The notes beneath the pieces were generated by a model. The model searched no databases, was not told the DNA's origin, and saw only the letters and a list, made by a program, of their open reading frames with translations. Below, piece by piece: positions 1 through 8,277 of a stretch of 47,882 nt of DNA (positions within the stretch are counted from its first letter, which is position 1; each line of letters begins with the position of its first letter). The position numbers were made by a program, and so were the translations under genes. The stretch is taken from the NCBI GenBank assembly GCA_020048755.1, contig JAIFMD010000153.1, positions 1-47,882 on the forward strand, given 5' to 3'. This stretch comes from Spirochaetota bacterium (GTDB taxonomy: Bacteria > Spirochaetota > Spirochaetia > Treponematales > UBA12059).

Positions 1-156
1 CCCCAACAACGCGCCTCGCGAAGCGAGCGTCTCCATCCCCCAACAACGCGCCTCGCGAAGCGAGCGCCTCCATCCCCCAACAACGCGCCTCGCTCAGCGA
101 GCGCCTCCCCCTCCCCTCAGCAACGCGCCTCGCGCAGCGAGCGTCTCCCCAACAAC
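1..156. repeat. Tandem array of ~37-bp hairpin-forming repeats (CCCCAACAACGCGCCTCGCGAAGCGAGCGYCTCCATC), four copies plus a truncated fifth
   Basis: The GCGCCTCGC core recurs at 11, 48, 85 and 125 (periods 37, 37, 40). Each copy has a CTCGC-NNN-GCGAG stem with loops GAA, GAA, TCA, GCA. Array is cut by the window edge. Confidence 0.9.
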
Positions 157-174
157 CCACTCAACCTAAAAGGA

Positions 175-299
175 CTTTTTTAAAATATCGGGGATGATCG
201 CAAGGAGCGACCCGAGAGGGGCTCCGCCGGCGTACGTTGGTACGCCAAGGAGCACCGCGAGGCGAGCGACGCCGCGAGCGCCCCGAGATTTTAAAAAAG
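175..299. repeat. Inverted-repeat element, 19-bp terminal arms with internal hairpins
   Basis: Left arm CTTTTTTAAAATATCGGGG (175-193) and right arm CCCCGAGATTTTAAAAAAG (281-299) match at 18/19. Internal perfect hairpin GGCGTAC-GTTG-GTACGCC (229-246) and GGAGC...GCTCC. Confidence 0.8.
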
Positions 300-338
300 A
301 AAAGAGGGGTATGTCTGGACGTCACCCATACCCCTCTT
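288..338 (-). terminator. Rho-independent terminator of the minus-strand lepB-PBP-DUF115 operon
   Basis: Perfect 12-bp stem AAGAGGGGTATG (302-313) / CATACCCCTCTT (327-338), followed on the minus strand by TTCTTTTTT; lies downstream of the stop at 421. Confidence 0.8.
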
Positions 339-420
339 GTTGCAGGCTGTTTTTGCCTACCAATAGTATCGGAATCATTGCATGAGGCATTAACATCTAT
401 TTTGGTTGCGTTGTACTTTG

Positions 421-2211
421 CTACAGACTTCGCGCGTGCCAGCGCGCGCTTTCCGCTACGGCGCGGTAGAGTCTCGCAGTATGGATCAGGCTGTCATCCA
501 GGTTTCTTGCCCGCCCCCCGACGGCTTCAGCCGCAGAAGCAAACAGGAAGCCCACGACATCACGCGCTTCGCTTTCCAGCACGGCGGTATCAAGTTGGGT
601 CAGTTCGGCCAGCGCTTGATGAACTGCATCACCGCTGGCTCCCATGACGCTCTCGGCGACCTGAACCGCATGGTCGGCTATTCCAGCCAGCCTCAGCAGT
701 TCCAGTTTCAAGCCATCCACGACGACATCTACCGCTGTAGCGTGTGTCACATCCTGACCGCCAGGAGCGCTCATCGCATCCAGCGCGCCTCCAAGAAGAG
801 CATTCAGTTCACGACGACGCTGAGGTACATCGTACAGCGAGCCTACGGGAACATGATCCATACCTGGTATCGCGAGTCCACGAGAAGACAGGTTGTACGT
901 AGGAGCTTCGGGATGACTGGACAATTTACGGGCAAACCAGGTGGAATACAATGAAAGGCGCTCGTCACTCGTCACCTCGGAGCCATCATTGGCCCGGGCC
1001 AGGTAGGGTCGACCTCCACGCATGGCCCTGAACGCCGCGCTGGAAGCCGGGTCCAGTCTCGAACCTTCAGCCAGCGACCGTTGTTCGAAAAGACTCGCAT
1101 TGGCATGCGTTTTGCCGTCGGGAAACGACAGGTCGAGGCCTGCCATATAAATTGGAGCGCAGCCAATAATGCGGGCAAAATCCCAGGCCGTTGTAGCAAC
1201 CGAGCCACCTGCACCAAGGGAACCCTTAGGCGGACCAAGCCTGTCTTCGACATAGCGGCCAAGCGGATACATCGAAGAACACAGTGCTGTCTGCCTGGCG
1301 CGGAACCGCAATACCGAAGGCCATACGGCAGCCTCGGTGATCAGGATGCTGCCTGGAGAAGAACAGCGGTCAAGATGACGCATATTCCAGTACTGAGGGT
1401 CAACCACGATGATGAAATCAGGTTCCACACCAGTCCTGAGCACTGTCCGAAGGGCGGTATCCACACAGATTATGACCATCCGCTTTGCGAGTTCGGGCAA
1501 CAAGCCCGCGATTTCATCGAGGGAAGGGCCTGCGGCCAGCACCAGGGCGGGAAAGCCATGAAACCGTGCGACAAGGGAGGACAAGCCCGGGCAGGCCGCG
1601 GCTATTCTGATGTTCCTGGACAAGTTGTTCACCCAGAGCCGACCAAAACGACGTAGTGTAGCCGCGTTGATCTCATCCTTCTTGCGATAGCTGGCAACCT
1701 GGGATCTGAGTGCTTCCGCCGCCTCTGGGAAAGCAGCCATGGTGGCCCCGTTTTCTATGATGGCGATGGACCGGGGTGCTACTTCATCAAGATATTCCGA
1801 GACCCCGTAGCCTTCTGGACACAGAATCAGGGCACAATGTTCGTTTGATATGATGTCGACCAACTCGCTGGAATGTAGCAAGGCCGCAATCCAGGCTGCG
1901 CTGGACTCGATGACGGCAACCCTTGCACCAGAGGAGAGCGCAGCCTGTGTGGCATAGCCAAACCCCAGGCCGAGCACTACGATGAGATCGGCGCCGGTTG
2001 CAATGGCTTCATCCGCTATCCTTCGGCCTTCAGCCTGTGGGTCATAGCGAGAGTGCAACCATACCCCACAAGCCTTGGCCGTACGAGCACCGCTTCGCGC
2101 AATGGATGTTTCAAGCTGAAATGGAACAGCCGCGGCTACACAGGCAGCAAGTTCAGGCGATCGGGCGTCCAAGGCCTCAAGGTTGGCAGTATACCAGTCA
2201 GGGTTGATCAT
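421..2211 (-). CDS. DUF115 / 6-hydroxymethylpterin diphosphokinase MptE-like protein (motility accessory factor-like)
   Basis: 596 aa; region 'FPALVLAAGPSLDEIAGLLPELAKRMVIICVDTALRTVLRTGVEPDFIIVVDPQYWNMRHL' is typical of the family; start overlaps the upstream stop (ATGA). Confidence 0.8.
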   Translation of the reverse strand: MINPDWYTANLEALDARSPELAACVAAAVPFQLETSIARSGARTAKACGVWLHSRYDPQAEGRRIADEAIATGADLIVVLGLGFGYATQAALSSGARVAVIESSAAWIAALLHSSELVDIISNEHCALILCPEGYGVSEYLDEVAPRSIAIIENGATMAAFPEAAEALRSQVASYRKKDEINAATLRRFGRLWVNNLSRNIRIAAACPGLSSLVARFHGFPALVLAAGPSLDEIAGLLPELAKRMVIICVDTALRTVLRTGVEPDFIIVVDPQYWNMRHLDRCSSPGSILITEAAVWPSVLRFRARQTALCSSMYPLGRYVEDRLGPPKGSLGAGGSVATTAWDFARIIGCAPIYMAGLDLSFPDGKTHANASLFEQRSLAEGSRLDPASSAAFRAMRGGRPYLARANDGSEVTSDERLSLYSTWFARKLSSHPEAPTYNLSSRGLAIPGMDHVPVGSLYDVPQRRRELNALLGGALDAMSAPGGQDVTHATAVDVVVDGLKLELLRLAGIADHAVQVAESVMGASGDAVHQALAELTQLDTAVLESEARDVVGFLFASAAEAVGGRARNLDDSLIHTARLYRAVAESARWHARSL

Positions 2212-4112
2212 TCAAGTTTCAACAGCACGGTCGAACCAGGTTCGACCAGTGAACCAGGTGCTGGCGACTGTTCCCTCACCCAGCCATCACCTTCTATTTC
2301 AACAACGATATCGTCACGTTCCAGAAGCGCTGTAAGAGCGCGTTTGGGTGTTCCACGAAGGTCTGGCATCGTTTCACCTATACGGACTGCATCCGTGCCG
2401 GTTACCATGACGCGGCCATCATGTAACGCTGAAGCTGAACCTGTCCGTGCTACCCCGTACAAATCGGCAATGACATTGGCAACATCCTTGACTAACGGAG
2501 CGGCGATGCGACCTCCGTAGGTCGATATCCCCTTGGGATTGAATATAGCCGCATATACTATGTATTCCGGAGCCTCGCTTGGAAACAATGCGATGGTACT
2601 GGCAATGAAATCGGTATCCGAATAGCGTCTCGTTTCAGGATCGATGACCTGGGCCGTACCTGTTTTTACCGACATGCGCAGGTCATCGATGCGCGCCCTG
2701 TGCCCGGTGCCCGTAGAGAGAGTCGCGTTTTCCATAGCACCGAGTATTGAATCTGCCTCAGCTTTCTCCATGACCCGCCTGATCACGATTGGCTGGGGAT
2801 CATCGATGCTGGTACCATCCGGGCCAACGATCCGGTCCAGGGTCCGTGCCCTGATGAGAATTCCGCCATTCGCGATCACGGTAGCAGCGGTGGTCATCTG
2901 CAGGGCCGTGACCAGTAATTCCTGGCCTATGGCGATAGTCGGTTTTGTCCTGCCTGACCAGGTTTCAGGCTTGCGGATGACACCGGGACTGTCGCTTGCC
3001 AGATCGGCCCCCACTCTCTCGCCAAAGCCGAATTCCCTGACTTTGGAATAAAAATCTATCGGGGACACGGTATCGGATGCATATGCCGCACCGGAATTGC
3101 AGGAATATTCAAGTATTTTTGCCACATCGACAGTGCCATGGGAACCAAGACAGGTAATGACTATCTTTTCGCCGGACGGCATGGTTTTTTCATAACTGCC
3201 GTCACACGTGAACTCAGAATGTTCATCGATGCCACCAAGGGCAATAAGCGAACTCATGCTGTAGACCTTGAACACCGAACCAGGCTCATAGGCATAGATT
3301 GAAACTCGATCCACCCATGTGGATCGGTCGGAGGCAAGGAACTGGTTAGGATCGAAATCGGGAAGGGAGACATACGCAAGGACCGAACCGGTTCTTGCTT
3401 CCATGGCTACCAGGGCTATTCCTTCTGCAGCATTCCTGACAAGCGCAGCGCGCGCAAGGCTTTCGAGCTTGAACTGCAGATCGGCATCGATACTAAGATA
3501 CACGGCGTTTCCATACGCATAGCCACCGATAGCCTGAGCAGGATCTGCCGCCAGTGAAGACTCGAAGGCGGCTTCCGCGCCGGACAGTCCGCGATTTTCG
3601 GTGCCAACAAAACCGACGAGATGCGCAGCGAGGGCTCGCTCCGGGTATACCCGACCCGCAACACGGTCGATTCTGATACCATTCATGTTGGTATCAGCCA
3701 CGGCTTGCTCGATGGAACGAGCAACATCGCTTGAAACCCGGCGGGCTATGTAGGCAAAGTCAGCGCCTTCTCCAGTCAGTCTGGCAAGGATTTCTGATTC
3801 TGGAACCCCGATGGCAGCGGCCAGAGCAGTCGCAAAAACCGCCTCTTTTCCCCTGGAGAGTGACGGTTTCCAGATGGACACGTCGTAGAGGTCAGTATCG
3901 ACGGCCAGCAAGCGACCTTCGCGGTCGTATATCGGGCCACGTATGGAAACAATCCGTGCGGACGAGGCAAGTGACTGTCCTGTTGTTCCCAGAGCCAGCC
4001 GACCGTATCGAACCAACGTCACTGATGCCAGCACAAGGAGTACGGCTAAAATGATGTAATGCCGGAAGAATCGTTTATCTATCGACATCAGCCGCAGCAT
4101 CCTTGGATTCAT
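2208..4112 (-). CDS. Class B penicillin-binding protein (FtsI/SpoVD-like) with C-terminal PASTA domain
   Basis: Motifs YEPGSVFK (SxxK), SCNSG (SxN), KTGTAQ (KTG) and C-terminal PASTA-like segment. Start revised from 4220 to 4112 (or 4088) because the track ORF overruns lepB. Confidence 0.85.
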   Translation of the reverse strand: MNPRMLRLMSIDKRFFRHYIILAVLLVLASVTLVRYGRLALGTTGQSLASSARIVSIRGPIYDREGRLLAVDTDLYDVSIWKPSLSRGKEAVFATALAAAIGVPESEILARLTGEGADFAYIARRVSSDVARSIEQAVADTNMNGIRIDRVAGRVYPERALAAHLVGFVGTENRGLSGAEAAFESSLAADPAQAIGGYAYGNAVYLSIDADLQFKLESLARAALVRNAAEGIALVAMEARTGSVLAYVSLPDFDPNQFLASDRSTWVDRVSIYAYEPGSVFKVYSMSSLIALGGIDEHSEFTCDGSYEKTMPSGEKIVITCLGSHGTVDVAKILEYSCNSGAAYASDTVSPIDFYSKVREFGFGERVGADLASDSPGVIRKPETWSGRTKPTIAIGQELLVTALQMTTAATVIANGGILIRARTLDRIVGPDGTSIDDPQPIVIRRVMEKAEADSILGAMENATLSTGTGHRARIDDLRMSVKTGTAQVIDPETRRYSDTDFIASTIALFPSEAPEYIVYAAIFNPKGISTYGGRIAAPLVKDVANVIADLYGVARTGSASALHDGRVMVTGTDAVRIGETMPDLRGTPKRALTALLERDDIVVEIEGDGWVREQSPAPGSLVEPGSTVLLKLE

Positions 4113-4701
4113 GAGATTTTCCTGCAGAGCCAGAAAGCCCGCCAGAATAGAGTAGCACTTTTCCCAGTATCTTCTCAATCGGCAGGGAACCATAGTCGCG
4201 CGAATCGAAAGACCTGTCACCGTTGTCGCCGACTATGAATACCCTGCCCGAAGGTAGATAGGAAAATCCAGAAAACCGTGACGAAGAATCCGGCTCGAGT
4301 TTCACAGAACCACCTCGGCCGGACAGCACACCAGCTTCAGCATTCAAGTATGCCGGTCCCAGTTCGAATACCCGTTTGATCACCCTTCTGGGATTCCGGT
4401 CCACAGGCGCGACGAGTACGATATCACCTGGTTCTGGTTCAGCCCAGCGCAGGACCCAGGTCCCTGAAACCGGAAGCCGCAGTCCGTAGGCACAACGGGC
4501 AACAAGGGCCACGGTACTCGTGCCAATCGTAGGACTCATGGAATCGCCTCGTATTATGACTAGGTCCACGGCAAACGTCTTCATGAACAGGGCAACCAGC
4601 ATGGCCGTCATGATGATACGCGGAACATGAATATATCTTGTATTCGTTCTCACTTCATGCATATGCAAAAACCTCTGTTCAACAAGGTGCTCGTCTCTCA
4701 A
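4075..4701 (-). CDS. lepB: Signal peptidase I
   Basis: GDSMSPT, RRVIKRV and GDNGDRSFDSRDYG boxes; N-terminal TM segment. Confidence 0.88.
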   Translation of the reverse strand: MRDEHLVEQRFLHMHEVRTNTRYIHVPRIIMTAMLVALFMKTFAVDLVIIRGDSMSPTIGTSTVALVARCAYGLRLPVSGTWVLRWAEPEPGDIVLVAPVDRNPRRVIKRVFELGPAYLNAEAGVLSGRGGSVKLEPDSSSRFSGFSYLPSGRVFIVGDNGDRSFDSRDYGSLPIEKILGKVLLYSGGLSGSAGKSHESKDAAADVDR

Positions 4702-4733
4702 TGCCGGGCTGAGTTGCGCCGATAGTAGAACGT

Positions 4734-5933
4734 ATGGAAATGCAGAATGTCATGGAAACCCAGTATGTAGCACCTCGTCAGAAGCCAGTCAGGATAATCC
4801 TCGATCAAGGCCTGATCAGTCCAGCCTGCAATGGCCGCATAGAAAGAAAAGCCTCAAGGGCCAGAATCCATCCCGGGCACAACTCCGAGCCTGGGACCAA
4901 TCAACGAATAAAAAGCCTGGAAACGCAGGTAGCGCAGCCGGTTGTTGCCCGCGAGCGGTTCCATTATATAATCCGGATCCTTGAAACGCTGTCATCCGCA
5001 AAATCACTGAAAACAGTGTTGATCATTCTCGGCGTCCTTTTATTCGCTGTAGCAATAGCGGCAGTAGGTGCAGTGGAACGCCCGGCTGATCTGCATGAGT
5101 TTTTCCTGCCTGAAGACGGAGTGGCTACCTCACTCCTGCTCGACTCCCTTATGGCGATGCCTCCCGAGCCAGACGATGCCGAACTGGTACCAGCCCTGCC
5201 CATGACACTGTCCATCTCCAGCTACCGGGTAGCAAAAAATGACACGCTTGATGCAATATCACACAGGTTCGGGATTCGCCTGGACACACTCATAAGCATC
5301 AACGGTATAGGAGACGTCCGCAGGATACAAGCGGGTGCAACTATAAAAATACCAAACCTGGATGGAGTCGCTTACAAGGTTAAAAAAGGTGAAAGCCTCT
5401 CGGGAATAGCCTCCGCAACACAGGTTTCCATGCTGGACATCGTCGATGCCAACGATCTATCGAGCCAGACTATAACGCCCGGACAGACATTGTTCATCCC
5501 GGGAGCCCGGTTATCAAGCTACGATCTTAAAAAAGCGCTGGGAAAACTGATCATCTGGCCAGTAGTTGGCAAAATCAGTTCGCAATTTGGATATCGGGCC
5601 AATCCGTTCACGGGAATACGCCAATTCCATAGCGGACTTGACATCGTTGGCCCTCTGAACTCTCCCATACATGCGTCTATGGATGGCCGGGTTGCTGAAA
5701 CGGGATACAGCACTATATTCGGTAATTTCATAATACTTACACATGCAGAAGGGTATCAGACTCTGTATGCCCACCTGAACAAGATACTTGTCAAACAAGG
5801 TGCCAGCGTGCAACAAGGCAAATCCATAGGACTACTTGGCTCAACGGGGTACAGTACTGGTGCGCATCTGCATCTGGGTGTCTTCAAACGCGGTACAGCA
5901 ATAGATCCATTGAAATTCCTGAATGGAAAATAG
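4734..5933 (+). CDS. LysM domain-containing M23 family metallopeptidase
   Basis: Two LysM-like repeats (YRVAKNDTLDAISHRFGI..., YKVKKGESLSGIASATQV...), M23 domain (FGYRANPFTGIRQFHSGLDI ... GAHLHLGVF). Start codon uncertain (4734, 4740 or 4752). Confidence 0.85.
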   Translation: MEMQNVMETQYVAPRQKPVRIILDQGLISPACNGRIERKASRARIHPGHNSEPGTNQRIKSLETQVAQPVVARERFHYIIRILETLSSAKSLKTVLIILGVLLFAVAIAAVGAVERPADLHEFFLPEDGVATSLLLDSLMAMPPEPDDAELVPALPMTLSISSYRVAKNDTLDAISHRFGIRLDTLISINGIGDVRRIQAGATIKIPNLDGVAYKVKKGESLSGIASATQVSMLDIVDANDLSSQTITPGQTLFIPGARLSSYDLKKALGKLIIWPVVGKISSQFGYRANPFTGIRQFHSGLDIVGPLNSPIHASMDGRVAETGYSTIFGNFIILTHAEGYQTLYAHLNKILVKQGASVQQGKSIGLLGSTGYSTGAHLHLGVFKRGTAIDPLKFLNGK

Positions 5934-5996
5934 CCTTCAAATCTTGAAGTAATCCAGCAGGCAGTGTATCCTGATGATGTTTCCGGAGGGTTTGCA

Positions 5997-6119
5997 ATGC
6001 GAAAACTAGTCGTTGTCATAGTTGCAGTTCTGGCAATTTTTACATTCATCAGAGAGTACAAAGTTGTGCCTGCACAGGGACTCGGACAGGCTCAGATACA
6101 AACTGCACCGCCAAACTGA
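5997..6119 (+). CDS. Small (40 aa) membrane/secreted peptide MRKLVVVIVAVLAIFTFIREYKVVPAQGLGQAQIQTAPPN
   Basis: ATG preceded by CCGGAGGG; hydrophobic N-terminal helix; followed directly by a terminator. Below the ORF-track cutoff. Confidence 0.55.
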   Translation: MRKLVVVIVAVLAIFTFIREYKVVPAQGLGQAQIQTAPPN

Positions 6120-6136
6120 GCGCATGTACCTCCAAC

Positions 6137-6168
6137 TAAAAAAACCGTCCGTCAAGGGCGGTTTTTTT
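6137..6168 (+). terminator. Rho-independent terminator
   Basis: AAAACCGTCC-GTCAA-GGGCGGTTTTTTT: 10-bp stem (one G-T wobble) followed by T-tract. Confidence 0.85.
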
Positions 6169-6310
6169 ATCATTTTGTATACCCTTAAAAAGGGATTTTG
6201 TGCACGAAAGTATACTTATTCCAAGAATTCTATAACTTCATCACTGCCATTTTAAATACAATTTGTTATATTATATATAATTACAAATTCATACTTCAAA
6301 TACAATTACT

Positions 6311-6326
6311 TGGCACAGTTACTGCT
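6311..6326 (+). promoter_or_regulatory. Sigma-54 (RpoN) -24/-12 promoter
   Basis: TGGCACAGTTACTGCT: GG-N10-GC spacing; one mismatch to TGGCACRNNNNTTGCW. Predicted start site ~6337, ATG at 6353. Confidence 0.75.
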
Positions 6327-6352
6327 CTAATAATAGGCAGAGGTAACACAAA

Positions 6353-7195
6353 ATGAGCGGAAGAACAGAGGCGTCCATGTCTGAGGACACGCTGAAGATA
6401 TATTACGAGAGAGTTAAGCAGATTCCATTGCTCACCGCAGAAGAAGAACGGGACCTCTCCATGAGAATTCAGGCTGGTGAAGAAGTAGCCAGATCCAGAC
6501 TCATCGAAGCCAACCTCCGCCTCGTCATAAAAATAGCACGCGCCTTCGCAAATTTTGACGTTCCCCTGATCGATCTCATCCAGGAAGGCAACATGGGCCT
6601 CATCAAGGCAGCCGAACGATTCGACTACCGGCGCAACGTGAGGTTTTCAACGTACGCTTCATGGTGGATCAAACAGGCTGTGACCAGGTCCCTGGTCAAT
6701 TCTCGCCGCGCGATCCGCCTCCCCCACCGCAAGGAAGAACTGATAAAACGCATCCACAAGACATATGGATACCTCTCGCAGAGCCTGTCACGGGAACCGT
6801 CCCGTTCAGAAATTGCGCGGGAACTCGGCATAGAAGAACACTTGGTCAAGGAAGCACTCGAGATGTCAGGTAGCATCATGCCACTTGAAGGTGACAACGA
6901 TGACGAGGAATCCGGTAGTGTGCTCGATGTATATGCGGATGAAACCTACAGCCCCGATGCGGCCTTTGTACGAAACTGTGTGCGGGAAAAGACTATCAAA
7001 TTACTTGAAGCCCTCATGGAAAAGGAGCGGCAGGTCTTGATTTATCGATTTGAATTTTATGGGAATCAGAAAAAAACCCTCAAGGGAATAGGCGAAACCA
7101 TGGGTATTTCAGCAGAAACCGTAAGGCAGATAGAGAAGAGGGCTATCCGCAAGCTTCGCAATCAGAGCGAATACGCTGATTTCATCGGAGCCTGA
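6353..7195 (+). CDS. RNA polymerase sigma factor, sigma-70 family (RpoS-like group 2 architecture)
   Basis: 280 aa with regions 1.2, 2 (EANLRLVIKIARAF...LIDLIQEGNMGLIKAAERFD...FSTYASWWIKQAV), 3 and 4 (GISAETVRQIEKRAIRKLR). Confidence 0.9.
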   Translation: MSGRTEASMSEDTLKIYYERVKQIPLLTAEEERDLSMRIQAGEEVARSRLIEANLRLVIKIARAFANFDVPLIDLIQEGNMGLIKAAERFDYRRNVRFSTYASWWIKQAVTRSLVNSRRAIRLPHRKEELIKRIHKTYGYLSQSLSREPSRSEIARELGIEEHLVKEALEMSGSIMPLEGDNDDEESGSVLDVYADETYSPDAAFVRNCVREKTIKLLEALMEKERQVLIYRFEFYGNQKKTLKGIGETMGISAETVRQIEKRAIRKLRNQSEYADFIGA

Positions 7196-7275
7196 CGCTA
7201 CAATTCCTGCATTGACCGGCTGCAGCCCGGGGTCTTGCGATGTTTTCCGTGACCATCGTATAGTAAAATGACACG

Positions 7276-8277
7276 ATGCCGACAAAAAAACGGAAACGTG
7301 CGCCAACGGTGCAAAGCGCTCACATCATTCTCTTGACAAGCGCATTTCTTGTAGTTGGCGCACTCGGGCTTGCTTTTTCACTCACGAGACTTCAAAGCAG
7401 CCGCATTCATACACCGCTGACTGGTTCTGGTCCAGATGAATCTGGTTCTGACGCATCCAGTCTGGTGGATCCCGTGTCCCAGGAACACGTGCCGCCGGTT
7501 GAATATGCGCAGGATCCAATTATCGATACTGAGCCAGCTGCAACTACGGCCAGACCTGTTCCAGATGCACGCAGAATAAAAAAAACCAGAGGGATACTCG
7601 TGTTCGTAATAGACGATGCCGGGCACAATGAATGGCAACTCAAGCCCTTTCTGGAACTGCCCGGACCAGTAACCATAGCCGTGCTTCCTGGCCTGCCGTT
7701 TACAACCAGTTCCGCAGAATCTGTAAGGAATGCCGGCAAGGAACTGCTGCTGCATCAGCCCATGGAGGCACTTGCAGGTCTCGACCCGGGCCCTGGAGCA
7801 ATCCGTGCCGATATGGACGATGCGACAATACGGCGGGTGCTCAGAAACAACCTGGCTCAGGTTCCTGGCGCAGCTGGAGTAAACAACCACATGGGCTCCA
7901 GGGCTACGTCCGATATCAGGGTCATGTCGACCGTACTCGATGAACTGTCCACGGCCGGCGTGTATTTTCTGGACTCTTTAACCATAAGCGATTCCGTGGT
8001 ACACTCTGTAGCCTCGCTTATGAGACAGTCTATATGGGAGCGCAGCGTGTTTCTAGATAATACCCCCGACAGAGCCTCGATGCTTCATTACATCGCCGAG
8101 GGCACTAAAATTGCAGAGAAACGGGGCTACGCCATCATGATAGGCCATGTATGGTCGGCTGAATTGGCCCAGACCCTGGCAGACCTCTATCCTCAACTCA
8201 TGGAACAGGGATTCAGCCTATCCACCATCTCGCGCATCATGATGGATTCGGATGACGATGACGATATTGGGGATTGA
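7276..8277 (+). CDS. Divergent polysaccharide deacetylase family protein (YibQ-like)
   Basis: ILVFVIDDAGHNEWQLKPFLELPGPVTIAVLPGLPFT ... LLHQPMEA ... GVNNHMGSRAT motifs; N-terminal TM. Confidence 0.82.
   Translation: MPTKKRKRAPTVQSAHIILLTSAFLVVGALGLAFSLTRLQSSRIHTPLTGSGPDESGSDASSLVDPVSQEHVPPVEYAQDPIIDTEPAATTARPVPDARRIKKTRGILVFVIDDAGHNEWQLKPFLELPGPVTIAVLPGLPFTTSSAESVRNAGKELLLHQPMEALAGLDPGPGAIRADMDDATIRRVLRNNLAQVPGAAGVNNHMGSRATSDIRVMSTVLDELSTAGVYFLDSLTISDSVVHSVASLMRQSIWERSVFLDNTPDRASMLHYIAEGTKIAEKRGYAIMIGHVWSAELAQTLADLYPQLMEQGFSLSTISRIMMDSDDDDDIGD

Noticed and set aside
1-156. CRISPR array
   Set aside because: Repeats are directly adjacent with no unique spacers and no cas genes seen.
194-954. 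Plus-strand ORFs 194..385, 237..647 and 406..954
   Set aside because: They cross the inverted-repeat element and terminator or lie antisense to the well-supported DUF115 gene.
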